From assembly GCF_963576545.1 (NCBI RefSeq), contig NC_083648.1, forward strand, positions 12,378,739 to 12,442,738: 64,000 bases of DNA, written 5' to 3'. This DNA is from Limanda limanda (Eukaryota > Chordata > Actinopteri > Pleuronectiformes > Pleuronectidae). Shown here piece after piece: positions 15,501 through 33,163 of the stretch. A program made the position numbers and the translations under genes. Positions within the stretch are counted from its first letter, which is position 1; each line of letters begins with the position of its first letter. Below the pieces are notes generated by a model. It did not search any database and had not been told where the DNA came from. It saw nothing but the letters and a program-made list of their open reading frames with translations.

Positions 15501-17470
15501 GATTAGTCTTTATAGTTGTTTAAACAATCTCTCTTTACAGACAAACCGGAAGAGGCTCTGTCAGAAAAAAAAACACCTCTCTTTGAACCTCATCGTTTTA
15601 ACATAAACATCAACTAAGCCATTATCTGATAAATCTACTGAGAGCGAACAGCAGAGCAGCCACCTGCGTCCGTCTTGAAAGAAACCGCAGAAACCATTCA
15701 GCTGAGTCTGGCCCACATATTCCATTGAACATTAGCTTTGTGGATTAAAAGAGTAAAAGAAAAAAAAACTCAAAGCTAGTAAAGCCTCACATGGAACAGT
15801 CAAACAATCTGACAGCTCTGTCTTGGATAATGCATGAGCATGGGTTTGCAGGGTGGAGGAGAGCAGTAAAGCACTGTGGTAGGCAAATAAAACAACTCAA
15901 CTCAGGGAGACGCCTCAAGAAAGAACACTTTTAAATCCAAATAATGATAAGGTAAAAGCACACATAAGCAGCCATTAAATAATATTTCACTCATATCGTG
16001 CCTTTTCTCGCCTTGCAGGGAGGAGCACTTGCTGAATCTATTGTCTGTTGGCAGTAACTGAGAATGCTGAGTTTGCTTGTTTTGATGCACCAGAGGATTG
16101 GAAGGTTCTCGAGGAAGTTCTTCAAAAGTAAATCACCAATCAGTCCAAAACACATTATTATCTTATCCACTCAACTTTCTTTTAATGCAACAGGTTAACA
16201 ATATTTGAGAGTTATAGCAACCATGCAGCTTAAAATGCAGTGATGGCAGACGAGCATTGTTTACAACAGATGCCATCGAAAGACAACGTGCAACGTGAAA
16301 GATGTGCGTGACAGGTGTGTGTGCTTGTGTGTGTGTGTGTGTTTGAGAGAGGACAGGGGTGTTGTGTGTCCTCGGAGATCTAGCCAGGCTCTTTTTAGCA
16401 CACCATAATGCAATAATGCCGCTTTCGCTGCTCCCAAATAAACTGAGCATTACCACGTATTAAAGCCAGACTTCCCCAAAGGCCGTGCATGTGTTCATCC
16501 TCTTGTGAGCTATATTTAGCGATAGGATCTCTGCTCAGCTCAGTCCGTCTAAAAACAGAGACAGAAAAGCCCTAACCCATTGTCTGACGCAGTGCCCACT
16601 GGGAGCCGGAGATGCAAACACATGTGGAGAGGAGCTCTTCACTCGTTTTTTAAATCTACCACAAAACATAGTCAACAGCCCTCCTCACCCGAGAGGTCGA
16701 GGCCTCCACCTGCACTCCTCCAATCTGATTTCACTTTCTCCTGATCCCCAGTCCCGAGCCAGAATTCCTCTCTTTCCTCACAGTGTATAATTGAGCGTGA
16801 GGTACAGTTTCAAGGGCCGAGAGCCAAACTCCTGCCAGAGACACAGGTCAAGATGGAAGCATATTCAGCAGCCAGAGGGGCGTGAATCTTATTCCTGGAA
16901 AGCATCCAACTGTAGGACAGGATTCACATGATCACTGCCGGCTGAGGTGATGACGGTTAAACCTTATCACCTTTGTCATATTTGTGAATGAAGTGGAATG
17001 AAGCACCGTGAATCAGAGAAACGTTCTTCCAAACATATGTCCAAAAAATAGCAGCAGCAAACCAAAGTACTGAATTTGGATTTCCAGCTTCCCAGCACAC
17101 ATTTCAACTCATCTCACACCAGCAGAGTAAGAGGCTGAACACTTTCCCTCACTCGCCTCTGAAACACCCAGGTGCTATATTTTACTGACAACACACAATC
17201 ATTATACACAGTGCAGGTTGTGGCAAGTTACCAGCTGTTCATAGTAGATCACGGAGGTATTTCACTCTCACCTGCCCAAGGTCCAGGGTAACGTTCACCT
17301 CGTTGTACCCCAGCCCCCTGGAGAGAGGGGGGCTCTGCCACCACCGCTCCGTCCCGTCGATGGCGTTGGTCACCGGGTGGGCTTTGTTTGGATCAATGGA
17401 GTTGCAGGAATCACAGAACTGACCCTGAATGGTGTCAAATTAAATGAGGTTTAGAAACAGACAACACACA

Positions 17471-17527
<57 letters not shown>

Positions 17528-18457
17528 CAAAATATATGCAGCAAACTCAACATGTCTTAGAAGCTACTTCTCAGCAAATCCCTGATCTACATTGAAAAAA
17601 GAAAAATGTCAGACCAACTTAAACTTTTACATCAAATGGCAACACGGGATTAAGTAAGTTTGTTGAAATTAAAGTTATTGATTTACATTTACACAACTGA
17701 TAACTTTGAGGTTAAGAAAACTAAATGCATTTGTGTGCTGCCAATTGAAGTGCTTTAAGTCAGGAAAACATTTTGTGTTTTTCAGCGTAGCTTCCTGCAA
17801 AACATTGCAAACACAACAAAATATTGAGTTCAGAAAAAAAGCGTGTCATTGTCAAACTGTTCTTATACTAAGGTAGCGCCACTCCAGAGGGGTAAGACCA
17901 CTATTGAAAAGGCATTTCCTTTAGAAACCTTGGAACTTCACAATCAATTGTGTACAACTATTTCTGGCACTTGTACAACTTGGTCATGAGGGTAGAATTG
18001 TGGAGTCCTCGACAGCGTGACGTACAACACCTTTATAAGGGTAATAAAATGATAATAAAATCGAATGTTTAAAGTTCCTGTCGTGTATCAGTTCAGAATT
18101 TGCCCATTAGAGCATGTATAGTTCTGCAATTCCCCTTTTACGCACGGACAAGAAGCTGCGCAGGCATTGCCTCCACTTTATTTTCTTTACCTGTACATTT
18201 TCAGTAGGAAAATCGTTGTTATGTCCTCCGACGAGCTTACAGTATAAATCATATCTCGGACTCCCAGCTTCATCCTGGCCGCAGGTTGCTGTGGCAGAGA
18301 TCCGTGAGCCCTTAGCGATGTTGAAATACGGAGGACTCAAACTAAAACCGGTCACGTCGTTAACAGACTCTTGACCATTCGCGTCCCCGAAAAGGGCCAC
18401 CGACCAAGTGAAGACTGCGGCGAGGAGAAGATGAGCTCCTCTCATCCTTCTCGCCAT
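577..18457 (-). CDS. lama3: laminin subunit alpha-3 (3B-type long form), 5' ten coding exons, partial
   Basis: Secreted laminin alpha chain of basement membranes; its N-terminal (LN) domain drives laminin polymerisation. Exons read on the minus strand: 18191-18457, 17272-17424, 6728-6845, 5350-5468, 5098-5268, 4315-4415, 3068-3183, 2243-2361, 1719-1809, 577-708. They total 1387 nt (462 codons plus 1 nt), all phases agree and all have GT/AG borders. Residues 1 to about 28 are a signal peptide (hydrophobic [14 protein letters not shown]). The LN domain runs from about residue 38 to 285, with [43 protein letters not shown] and DPTVTRRYYYS. Cys-rich LE modules start near CVCHGHA (about 290) and continue to the last exon ([24 protein letters not shown]). 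Alpha-3 is preferred to alpha-5 because of [35 protein letters not shown] and the GSGRC module, and because of chromosome 18 synteny. The start is the first ATG before the signal peptide. The gene continues past the left edge. Confidence 0.93.
6023..6080. repeat. CA-rich microsatellite
   Basis: Interrupted (CA)n tract in lama3 intron 3 (between the exons at 5350-5468 and 6728-6845). The same intron holds a stretch near 6378-6480 whose 'tatttgtatagtacatttcac' core resembles a common fish dispersed repeat. Confidence 0.8.
9055..9362 (-). mobile_element. tRNA-derived SINE-like repeat (teleost type)
   Basis: On the minus strand the head, near 9290-9360, resembles a tRNA promoter: an A-box-like GTGGACTAGTGGC and a B-box-like GGTTCGACTCC. 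The body contains the 'gcagtgagcagcc', 'cggcgcccggggagcag' and 'gtgccttgctcaggggcac' words that I recognise from a dispersed fish repeat. No clear target-site duplication was seen. The family name is not assigned. Confidence 0.6.
11484..11501. repeat. G homopolymer (18 G)
   Basis: Uninterrupted run of 18 G in lama3 intron 2. Similar shorter runs occur near 9550-9567 and at 20196-20208. The lengths are prone to sequencing error. Confidence 0.85.
17425..18190 (-). other. lama3 intron 1
   Basis: 766-base intron between the signal peptide/LN exon (ends ...ENVQ, donor GTAAAG) and the second LN exon (starts GQFCDSCNS, acceptor CAG). It contains the CA microsatellite. No other feature is seen. Confidence 0.8.
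17464..17526. repeat. (CA)n microsatellite
   Basis: About 60 bases of nearly pure CA dinucleotide repeat in lama3 intron 1, close to the acceptor side of exon 2. It is likely polymorphic. Confidence 0.95.
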
Positions 18458-20106
18458 GTTCCACGTTTTTCAGAGATCCCTGTAGATGCTGAGAACGACC
18501 CGCAGCGCACAGGTCTTGTCATTTGGAGATCTCCATGAAACGCGCGTAATGGGTGCGCGGCTAGAAACGCGCGGGGCTCTTCCAGTGGCAACACACATCC
18601 GCTTGTGCCAAACAAAAGTGTGAAGTCGATGTTCTCTGCTCTGCTGCTGGAGGTGCGCTCTCTCCCTGCCGCATGTTGTCAGCAGCGCCAGCCCTGCGTC
18701 GTCCTGCACGCAAACTGTGCGCCGAGCTTTGGAGCTATCAGGTGTCAGGCTGAGCTCCACGTTCATCCACATGAGGCCAAAGGTCTCCACACGTTACACT
18801 GCACGTATGCATACAGCAACACGTCCTCTTTACTTTCAATTTCATTCTAAAAAGAAAGAAATGATCTATTTACAAGATTAAAAGTCTCAACCCACAAGAT
18901 TCTGTGTGTACATATAAATGTAGATTTTAAAGTTTTCTGCTATATTTAAAGTATGTATTACAAAACAGAAACCAAAAACCTGTGCAAATAGTTTACAAAT
19001 GGATATGTAAGATTTAATTATGAAATAACACTTGTGATCATTATCAAAGGTGGTTAAGACAGTTTATATTCCAACATATTTTATATTTTTATTCATACCT
19101 TGTTTCATACCTTATATTTTTGAAAGTTTTTAAAGTGTAATGGTTGCTTTTTGGATCACAGGAGTCCTAAATATGTTAATAGCCCACAAGAGAATCTAAC
19201 AATGATCTTGGGGCGACATCTAGTGGCACAGACAGATATCACATGACCCAGTAGTGAAGTGGATTTTAGTGTTTTTTCTTAAAACGTCTTTATAAACTTT
19301 CCATGATGACACAACTCAAACGACTTTTCTTCTGTCATTATCTTATATTTACTGTGTTGTTGAGTCTCAACATGTCTTCTGTCCCAGTTGATTGGTATTT
19401 TAAGAAAACAATGAAAACATATGTAAATACAAATGGAATTGTAAGATGTAATATTTTAAACAGATTGTATACTGAGCTTGTTTATATGTGTCATTAATAC
19501 ACAACATCGTTCTTCATATATCTACAGTTTTGGTACGACAGTAGAATGTTAGCTCTTTGGATCAAAGGAACCCTAGACCTGTTGACATCACGCAGGGAAA
19601 TCGAACACTGATTCTCGGGCGACCTCTACTGGCACAGACAGACGTCACATGACTCAGTGAAGTGGACTTTTGTGTTGTCCAGTCACAAGACTTTTCAGGC
19701 ACAGACAACACAAACGGTTCGTGTCCTGTCTTCTTGTCTTAAACGTCTTCATGCCTTGTGTCTCTTGTGTTGTTGAGTCCTAACCACTGTCTCAGATGAT
19801 TCCCATTAACTCATTGTGGACTTGTGGCGGTGCTGTCTCTATTTAGGTCATCGTGGCTCAAGAAAACCAGCGTTGCCCTCGCAACCTGCTCCACAACATC
19901 GTGACTCACTCACTCCAGCAGTGACTGGGTTTCATTCCTCCGACTGGCCAGGCAGCGTTCTTGAAGGCATGTCAATTACTAAAGGGGAGTGACCAATGAG
20001 CAAACAGGAACTGGCTGTGCAGTGACGGGATAGACAGAGAGAGAGACGACACAATACTCGTGGGGATCCCAGGTCGAGTCTGTGAGTGTTTTGAATCCTC
20101 TGCCAC
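18458..20106. other. intergenic: upstream of lama3 and upstream of the MIT-only gene
   Basis: Divergent spacer between lama3 (minus) and the first vps4-derived gene (plus). The 18458-18850 part is GC-richer and should hold the lama3 5' UTR and promoter, although no exact start can be read. A diverged direct repeat (about 19145-19395 and 19549-19805) fills the middle. A CCAAT box in accaatgag lies at 19993-19997, about 110 bases before the next ATG. Confidence 0.6.
19145..19395. repeat. diverged direct repeat, copy A (copy B about 19549-19805)
   Basis: The order of shared words is the same in both copies: 'tttggatca', 'gggcgac.tct..tggcacagacaga', 'cacatgac.cagt', 'gtgaagtgga.tttt.gtgtt' and then 'gtgttgttgagtc'. 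Spacing between copies is about 400 bases. It looks like an old local duplication or two copies of one dispersed repeat. No coding content is seen. Confidence 0.6.
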
Positions 20107-21844
20107 ATGGAACCAACGAACCTTCAGGTAGGATGATGAGTTACTCTTCTTAAAAGTGCAAATATCCGCGTCTGTAACAAGTGTGAATACGTTTGGGGGG
20201 GGGGGGGGAAGTGCGTTGTGACAGGTTTCGTTTTGAGAGAAACTTGAGGTATTTCTTAAAGGTAGCCTACAGTGTATACTTAAGTGAAATCGTTCAACAT
20301 GTGTCTGTTCTATAAGAGCCAACTGAACTCCATCATTGAACCAAAATACTCAGTCACATCGAGGCTGTGGATTCAGTGGTGGTCTGTGAAATGATTCATT
20401 TACAGTTATAAACAGGGACTGTGTTATGTATACGCCTCCTAACAGTATATATAGGCTAGGTGATCGTTATCTTCATGATCAAAACATTAGGAACCCGCCT
20501 GATGTGTGGATGGGGTGAGGGGGGTTCCTTCGTCAGGTGGACTGCCTCTTCTAGAATGAGTACTTTCCTACTGTTGTGTAATCTGCTAAAATAGATGCCT
20601 TGCAGTTGACACTTCTCTAATATTAAAGCATCTTTTTCCAGTCACTTAAATCCTTTTGGGCACATTAATAGTTTTAACTGAATGGAATTATCCACTTTCA
20701 AAAAGTCAAATGTAAGAGGCTTTAAGAACTCGCTGACATCATAATGAATGGAATTTAAAACCTATATTTCAAGTAGAACAGATATGAAGGAATACCAGAC
20801 TCCCAGAATTACTTGCACTTGCCCATAGGTGAAGTTGACAGAATAAACCGTAAAACGCCACAATACCCTTCAAATTACAGGCAGAGACAGTAGGTATCCA
20901 GAGTCTTTCCCACAGGCAAGCGCACTGAGATGAATTCTGACAAAGATGCTCGTAGATCATCAGTTATTCCACATTGGTTTTGTTTGTAGTTTTATTTCAG
21001 CATGCTATTATCTTTATTGTTGAATGTTGCAGTAGGTTGTTATGTGGCCAAACTATTCTTATGAGAGAAAAAAACGATTGTAGTTTTAAACTGCAGAGAC
21101 CCTGATTTAAGATGTAAAATCTCCAAACTATCAGTGTTCATGAACAAATACATTACATTTATGTTGGCTGAAGTAGTGGCTGAAGCTGAAGTAGGTTTGG
21201 GCACTTATGTGAACTCACCAGTTTGAGGCTCATACACAATTTCACAGGAGTGCAAGTTATAAACCAATTCCGTGCTCTTTCAGAAAGCCATTGCCACGGC
21301 ACAGAAGGCCTCAGTGGAAGACCAGGCCGGGAACTTCGCGGAGGCCATCCTCTCCTATCAGCACGCTGTCAAGTACTTTCTACACATTTTAAAACGTGCG
21401 TAAAAATGACCCTGAACAATGCATCTAATGTCACAACAAAACACCACAATAACTGATGTTTATTAAGTCTTCCCATCAGTCTGTACTTGAGTGTCCATCA
21501 CTATCACTGATCTACCCATGAGCTTCTGCAAGTGAAATGATGTCAATGCAAAGTGCTTGCACGCAAACCCACATGACAATTTTTACTTGTGCCATCACTA
21601 TGAAGTTTTGCAATAGATTGTTTATTGAATGTTATAACTACAAACATCCGTAGCAATATGGGACAGCATCTAATCAATGTTCTCCTTCACATCATCAGGT
21701 GAACCTCAGGGTAAAGATGGCAACCAGAAGATCAGAGATCGGTGTAAACTGTACCTGGACAGAGTGGAGGAACTGCAGAAGTGCCTCGAGAATAAAGAGG
21801 TTCCTTGTTTTAGAAATCTCCACATCACTTGCCCACAACAGTAA
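20107..21844 (+). CDS. stand-alone MIT-domain protein, truncated vps4 paralogue (92 aa)
   Basis: Exons 20107-20127 (MEPTNLQ), 21284-21395 and 21699-21844 join into a 92-residue frame ending in TAA. The exon structure copies vps4b: exon 1 ends after Leu-Gln, exon 2 is exactly 112 nt, and the exon 2/3 phase is the same. Residues 8 to about 78 are an MIT three-helix domain ([51 protein letters not shown]). The YLDR segment, which in VPS4 helps bind ESCRT-III MIM1 tails, is kept. No linker or AAA ATPase follows: the frame reads past the usual exon 3 end (the poor donor GTTCCT) into a short tail [14 protein letters not shown] and stop. A polyadenylation signal AATAAA lies at 22046-22051. The exon 2 donor GTGCGT is weak. 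It could encode an ESCRT-III-tail binder or be a decaying fragment; expression is unknown. Confidence 0.55.
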
Positions 21845-22045
21845 CATTGAAAAAGTGTCATAACAAGGTGGATGGGCTGCAGCATGAATAGACTTATTGA
21901 TACCGTGTGGTAAATTATTCGTCAGATGTTATATGTCAGACAGACTACTTATCTGGTAGTGTCTAATTATGGCAAACCCACCTCATAACAAACCACATCA
22001 ACCGTAACTAAGATTTTTTTTACAGGAAATAATAAGTAAATCATA

Positions 22046-22051
22046 AATAAA
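22046..22051 (+). terminator. candidate polyadenylation signal of the MIT-only gene
   Basis: AATAAA about 200 bases after the stop at 21844 and before the vps4b promoter. Confidence 0.4.
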
Positions 22052-22149
22052 TGTAATAATAGATTGATAGAGTAGATCATGTAGGAATAAATATATTACA
22101 GGTTTTTAAAGCTAAAACAATAACTATAATTCATTTTATAGACAGTTTA

Positions 22150-22416
22150 TACTTCAGAGGCATTGAGACCGTGACGCAGGCAACGTGTTGACGTCATCAC
22201 ATTCCGTCTACGCCAGTATCGACTGTTCAATGCGGAAGTTTCCTCCTCGATCCGACTCGGGAGCGATCTGGGGAAACGACAACAACCTTCACACAAAGCT
22301 CGATTGTCGACATACCGGTGTGTCTGTGAGTTTGAGTTGTGAAGCGGACTCAGACAGCTACGTAGTGACGGCGGAGTGATATTCGTTACGGTTAGCGGAC
22401 ACAGTGATCGGCCCCG
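22150..22416 (+). promoter_or_regulatory. vps4b promoter and 5' UTR with a CRE
   Basis: GC-richer stretch directly before the vps4b ATG, with a perfect palindromic cAMP-response/ATF element TGACGTCA at 22189-22196 and several CpGs. The transcription start is not determined. The short distance to the preceding gene (about 570 bases from its stop to the ATG) limits where the promoter can lie. Confidence 0.5.
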
Positions 22417-26432
<4,016 letters not shown>

Positions 26433-27780
26433 GTGGAATTGTGATTGTCTCTCTTTACTGTCCTTGTCCCTTCTTTTTTTTTGTCTCTCTCTGTTTCATT
26501 ATAAATATTCACCAGACCAGGTGGTTTCTCATAAATGGGCAAGATTACTGCTCTGTTCTGCCAATCTGATAACCACGCAAAGGACCCTTGTGTCCAAAAA
26601 GACCACTTACATCTCCAGCTAATCTGATAAAAGAATCAAGACCTCACTGGGGAATTTAGAGGGTTGTTTGACTTACGCACTAAAGGCTAAAGGTATTGAT
26701 GAGCAGAATACCCAAGCAGCTTATGGAAACCAACAGAAGATGTACGCAACCATCTATTTTCAGTTAGGACCATATCCTGCACCTTCAATTTCTAGTCAAT
26801 GCATCACACCAGATAAATAAATACCCTTATATATATCCTCTTTTGTATTGAAATAACAAGCATTTTATAATGTCTACTGTACTTTTTGGAATATATACAT
26901 TTTGGACTGGGAATGTGAAGCAGGGGGCATAAGTTCACAGAATTTGTGTTGGTGAAATACATCATTCTGGTCTCAAGGTGGTAGAGATTAAAGCATCTGA
27001 GACAGAAGTACTCAGGATGAGAGCTGTGTGAGGTTCTGTGGCAGTTTTGGATTGTTAACCAAGTTCCAAACAAATTTCCAAACTCCTTTGTCATTTGAAT
27101 CCAACACAGATTTTGGGGGAGAATCACCAGTGGTCCCGTATCAAAATTGTTCTACCCCTTTATTCCTTACAGACTCGATAGCTTTGAATTACTTTGTCCC
27201 TGAGCTCATGGTTTGTTCTTTTCCCTCCCTGTCCACAGGCTTTGCTAATTATCCATAATACAAACAGAAAAAAAACTAAGCCTTAATTTAAGTTCAAGTC
27301 ACATTGCAAATTTCGATTAAAATGCCTGAGATGTTGAAGCTGGACACTGGTGGCTCAGGTGAAGACGTCATTTACTCGTACACTATAAAACAGGAACGCA
27401 TCTCCAAGCATGGAGTATGTGTAGCCATGAGTGGCAGTGTGCACCATGTGCCTTCCAGAAAAGCTGCGAATGCTTTTTTTCCTTCTTTTTTTAATTTAGG
27501 TTTATTTCTAAATTGGTCATACTGCTTGTATGAGTGCTTTGTCACTACAAATACGAAATGTATAATACTTGCACATTTCATGTAAGCTCTTTTAGAGATT
27601 GTTCACATCTGTACTCTTTAGCTCATAAGGTGTGCAAACTTGATGGGAAACAACTCTTATTTTACTGTAAATGTCTGAATTTATAGCCAACTCTTCAGTC
27701 TTTTCTTTGTGAAGAGGTGCATACGATTTTCTCTTTCATTTCCATCATGTAAATAAAGGTTATAGTTATGTCAAGAAGAG

Positions 27781-29572
27781 CAAAGTGTTTTTTTGATAAA
27801 TGTTTCACACTTAGATAAAATATACATTTATTGTACTTTATCTTACCAGTTGACACCTGGTGACTTGTTGGGCAGGTGTGAGAGTTTGTAAACTATTTAC
27901 CAATGTACAAACTGGAAAAATATGTGGACAATACAACTCGAATTTATATTCCATGCAAGATCAATCACATTAAATATCAATTAAATTTATTGAATTAAAA
28001 AAATATACAATATAAATATAAAGAAAAACAAATTATATTATTTATCTTATCATCTCATTATAGATTAAAACAAATAGTTGGCTGTTTTTTTTGTCTTGCG
28101 AAGAATAAATTGTTGAAAATATATTTCTCCATCTTCGTAAACGCAAGGAATTTTATTTTTTTGCATTTGTGAATATATTTAAATTTTTTAATTACCTGTA
28201 TACAAATTTACATTCATCGGTTGTAGATGAGGAGAAACTCATCGTCCTTGTTACTGGGATCAGGGTAAACCAATATAATTTTCATTAAGTTAAACTCAAT
28301 ATTTTGAAATCTCTGAATCACTCCAAATGTTACATTCATAAAAGTCCACAGGAAGTGGCTAATCTAGCGGACGTAAGCATTTACGATGGCCCCTGAATGC
28401 ACCTCGTAGAAGATATTAACGGACATTTAGGATTAAAACATCCTGTAAATGAACTTGTTTCCAGTCTAATCTAAATGTCGGGGCTTGCATTGAGGAGCTT
28501 GGGACCATAGAGGAAACTCTGTGTTTCCACAGGCTCCTGTGATCTTCTATGACATATACTATCTCATCAAAGGAGTCTTCCCCATTTAGGAAAGCTAGAT
28601 TCCAGGACACACCCCCAACTCCAGTTTGACCCTATGGAACAAGGTCTAGGTCCTAAACATCACAGATTTCAGACCCAGAATCAAGACCAAGACCAAGGAT
28701 GCCTCCTCATCTTCCTCATCTTTATGCAGCATCTTTATGACGACTACAGCTGTAAGTCTGAAATGATTGTAACCAGCTAAACTAACACTATTGATAAAGA
28801 AAACCAGAAGCCTATTTTCAAATGCATATCAAGCAGTCTATTTAGTATATCCTGTTATATTTCGAGTTTTATTTTGTTGATCTAGCTATGCTTTTCTAGC
28901 CAGAAAAGAAATTAGCTTACTAACAGCTAGTAAGTATTATACATATTTCTCTTTCTCACTAGTACTTACATACCATTGAATGTAATAGAACATGGATCAG
29001 ATGTGGTAAAGCAGCCTTGTGAAATGTGTGGTAGATGTTCGGTAGTGAATCCATACTGTATGGGCCGTTTTGGACCCATGTGTGTAAAAGTGATGTAGAA
29101 TTGCAAAATTTAGGTTTGTTTATAAAGTAAGAAAGGACCAAGGAAATTAATGATTTGTGTTAATCAAAAACAAAATATTTAATGAATACTTAGAATATTT
29201 AATGCCAAAATACATTTATTTAAAAACTAATATACTCAGCCAGAGTTGTTATAGTTGCACAGGGTATTTTACTAACTCCTTCAACTGACACAGTTCCAAC
29301 AAAGCACGTAGTCATCGGACAGAAGAGAAGAAATACACAACACGTTGTTCGACCATGAAGACGTTAAATTAGTTTTCCAGATTAGCCTCGTCACATGTGT
29401 CATGTTGACAACACACTCGACACGGTTCAGACCGATCGTCTGTTGATTACACACAGATAAACAACACTTGAATTCCCAAAACAACGAAAAACAAACTATA
29501 GTGTTTTCTGATGACTGTTTTGGGTTGTTTTCTTCTCAGATACTGAAGCTCATCATCGAGAGTGTCGTTGAA
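27781..29572. other. AT-rich spacer between the two vps4b copies
   Basis: No supported gene. I looked here for a first exon for the downstream copy (an ATG, a few codons ending in Leu-Gln, then a GT donor) and saw none that fits. It contains long A/T tracts near 27960-28200. Confidence 0.5.
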
Positions 29573-32219
<2,647 letters not shown>

Positions 32220-33163
32220 ATGAAAAAATGTTACAATGAGTTCACTATTTAGTTATTGGTTGATGCCTCCATGTTCAAATGGTACAGAGAAAATCATAAA
32301 ATCTGCTTTGAGGAGGACTTAGAAAACCCTGCTTTATGAATGTTGAATATACTTGTTATAATAATGTTAATAATGTCAGTCAGAGGCCTGTTACTACATT
32401 GAATTTTAGTGATGATGTCTTTAGTGAAGCACGGGTTTGTTTTGGTTTTTCCGTTTTATTTCAAACTGTGCAAGAAGTGACAGAGAGGAGCACACACATA
32501 AGATAATATAAAGGAACATTTCACAATTAAATAAAAATGTTGTAAATAGATTTTTTTTCAAACATGATAAAATAAAGAGGCAAAACAAAATGAGTTTGAA
32601 GACATTAAAAAACGCATTTATATTATAATAGAATAAAAAAAAATGGTTTGGGCTCTTTTTTTAGTTTTTTTCTGAAGAAGAAATAGTTGAAATCAAGGCA
32701 AACAAATATAATACGTATAAAGTAAAACTCAGTAAGTGAACTGAGGCGCATACGACGAATAAGAAGAAGAAGAACGTTGCATTGTGGGAGATGTCGTCAA
32801 CGTGCTTTCCGAGCGCCGCTGTGATCCCGGAGAGTCTCCTCGGATAAGGACTACAAGTCCCGGGTGCCTGCAGCCTCCACTGACGGTGCACGGCTGAACT
32901 TGTTTTGGTTTGTGCAGACTGGGTGTTATCCATAGGGTTTTATCACGGGGAGCCAAGGTCCGCCGCGGGGCTCTCACCTGCCCGCCACACACCGCCGAGT
33001 CCCGGGTTCCTCCCTCCTCCCAGCCCCGGGTTCCTCCTCCCAGCCCCGGGTTCCTCCTCCCAGCCCCGGGTTCCTCCGCCCTCTCGGGTCCAGCAGTCCT
33101 TATCGGACCTCGGAGGCTGGCCCGCTACTTAGCAAACAAGCTAGCGTTAGCCAGAGTCCACCC
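32220..33163 (+). promoter_or_regulatory. spacer and kdsr promoter/5' UTR
   Basis: After the duplicate stop, AT-rich sequence with an AATAAA at 32530-32535 gives way to a GC-rich kdsr promoter from about 32760. Two motifs resemble ZNF143/THAP11 sites: TTGCATTGTGGGAG near 32776-32789 and ACTACAAGTCCCGG near 32850-32863. The 5' UTR part carries a tandem 20-bp repeat (33001-33080). The transcription start is not readable. Confidence 0.5.
33001..33080 (+). repeat. 20-bp tandem repeat in the kdsr 5' leader
   Basis: The unit CAGCCCCGGGTTCCTCCTCC occurs about three and a half times in a row, with one variant first unit and one variant last unit. Pyrimidine and C richness on the sense strand is strong. 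It lies about 85 bases before the first in-frame ATG. Confidence 0.85.

Larger units (their letters stand above)
6846..17271 (-). other. lama3 intron 2 (about 10.4 kb)
   Basis: Long intron between the second and third lama3 coding exons. No supported coding exon was found inside; the open frames are short and lack splice or homology support. It contains a tRNA-derived SINE-like element (9055-9362), G homopolymers (about 9550-9567 and 11484-11501) and a TG microsatellite near 16315-16342. The 7545-7700 stretch has recurring 'tgtgcaat' words that may be old retroelement 3' sequence, but this is not firm. Confidence 0.7.

Noticed and set aside
577..18457. lama5 as the identity of the laminin gene
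   Set aside because: The LN domain alone fits both, but FYRPYGVP, the GSGRC LE module, QYFAHSK and [14 protein letters not shown] match alpha-3 better as I remember the families, and the human chromosome 18 neighbours support alpha-3.
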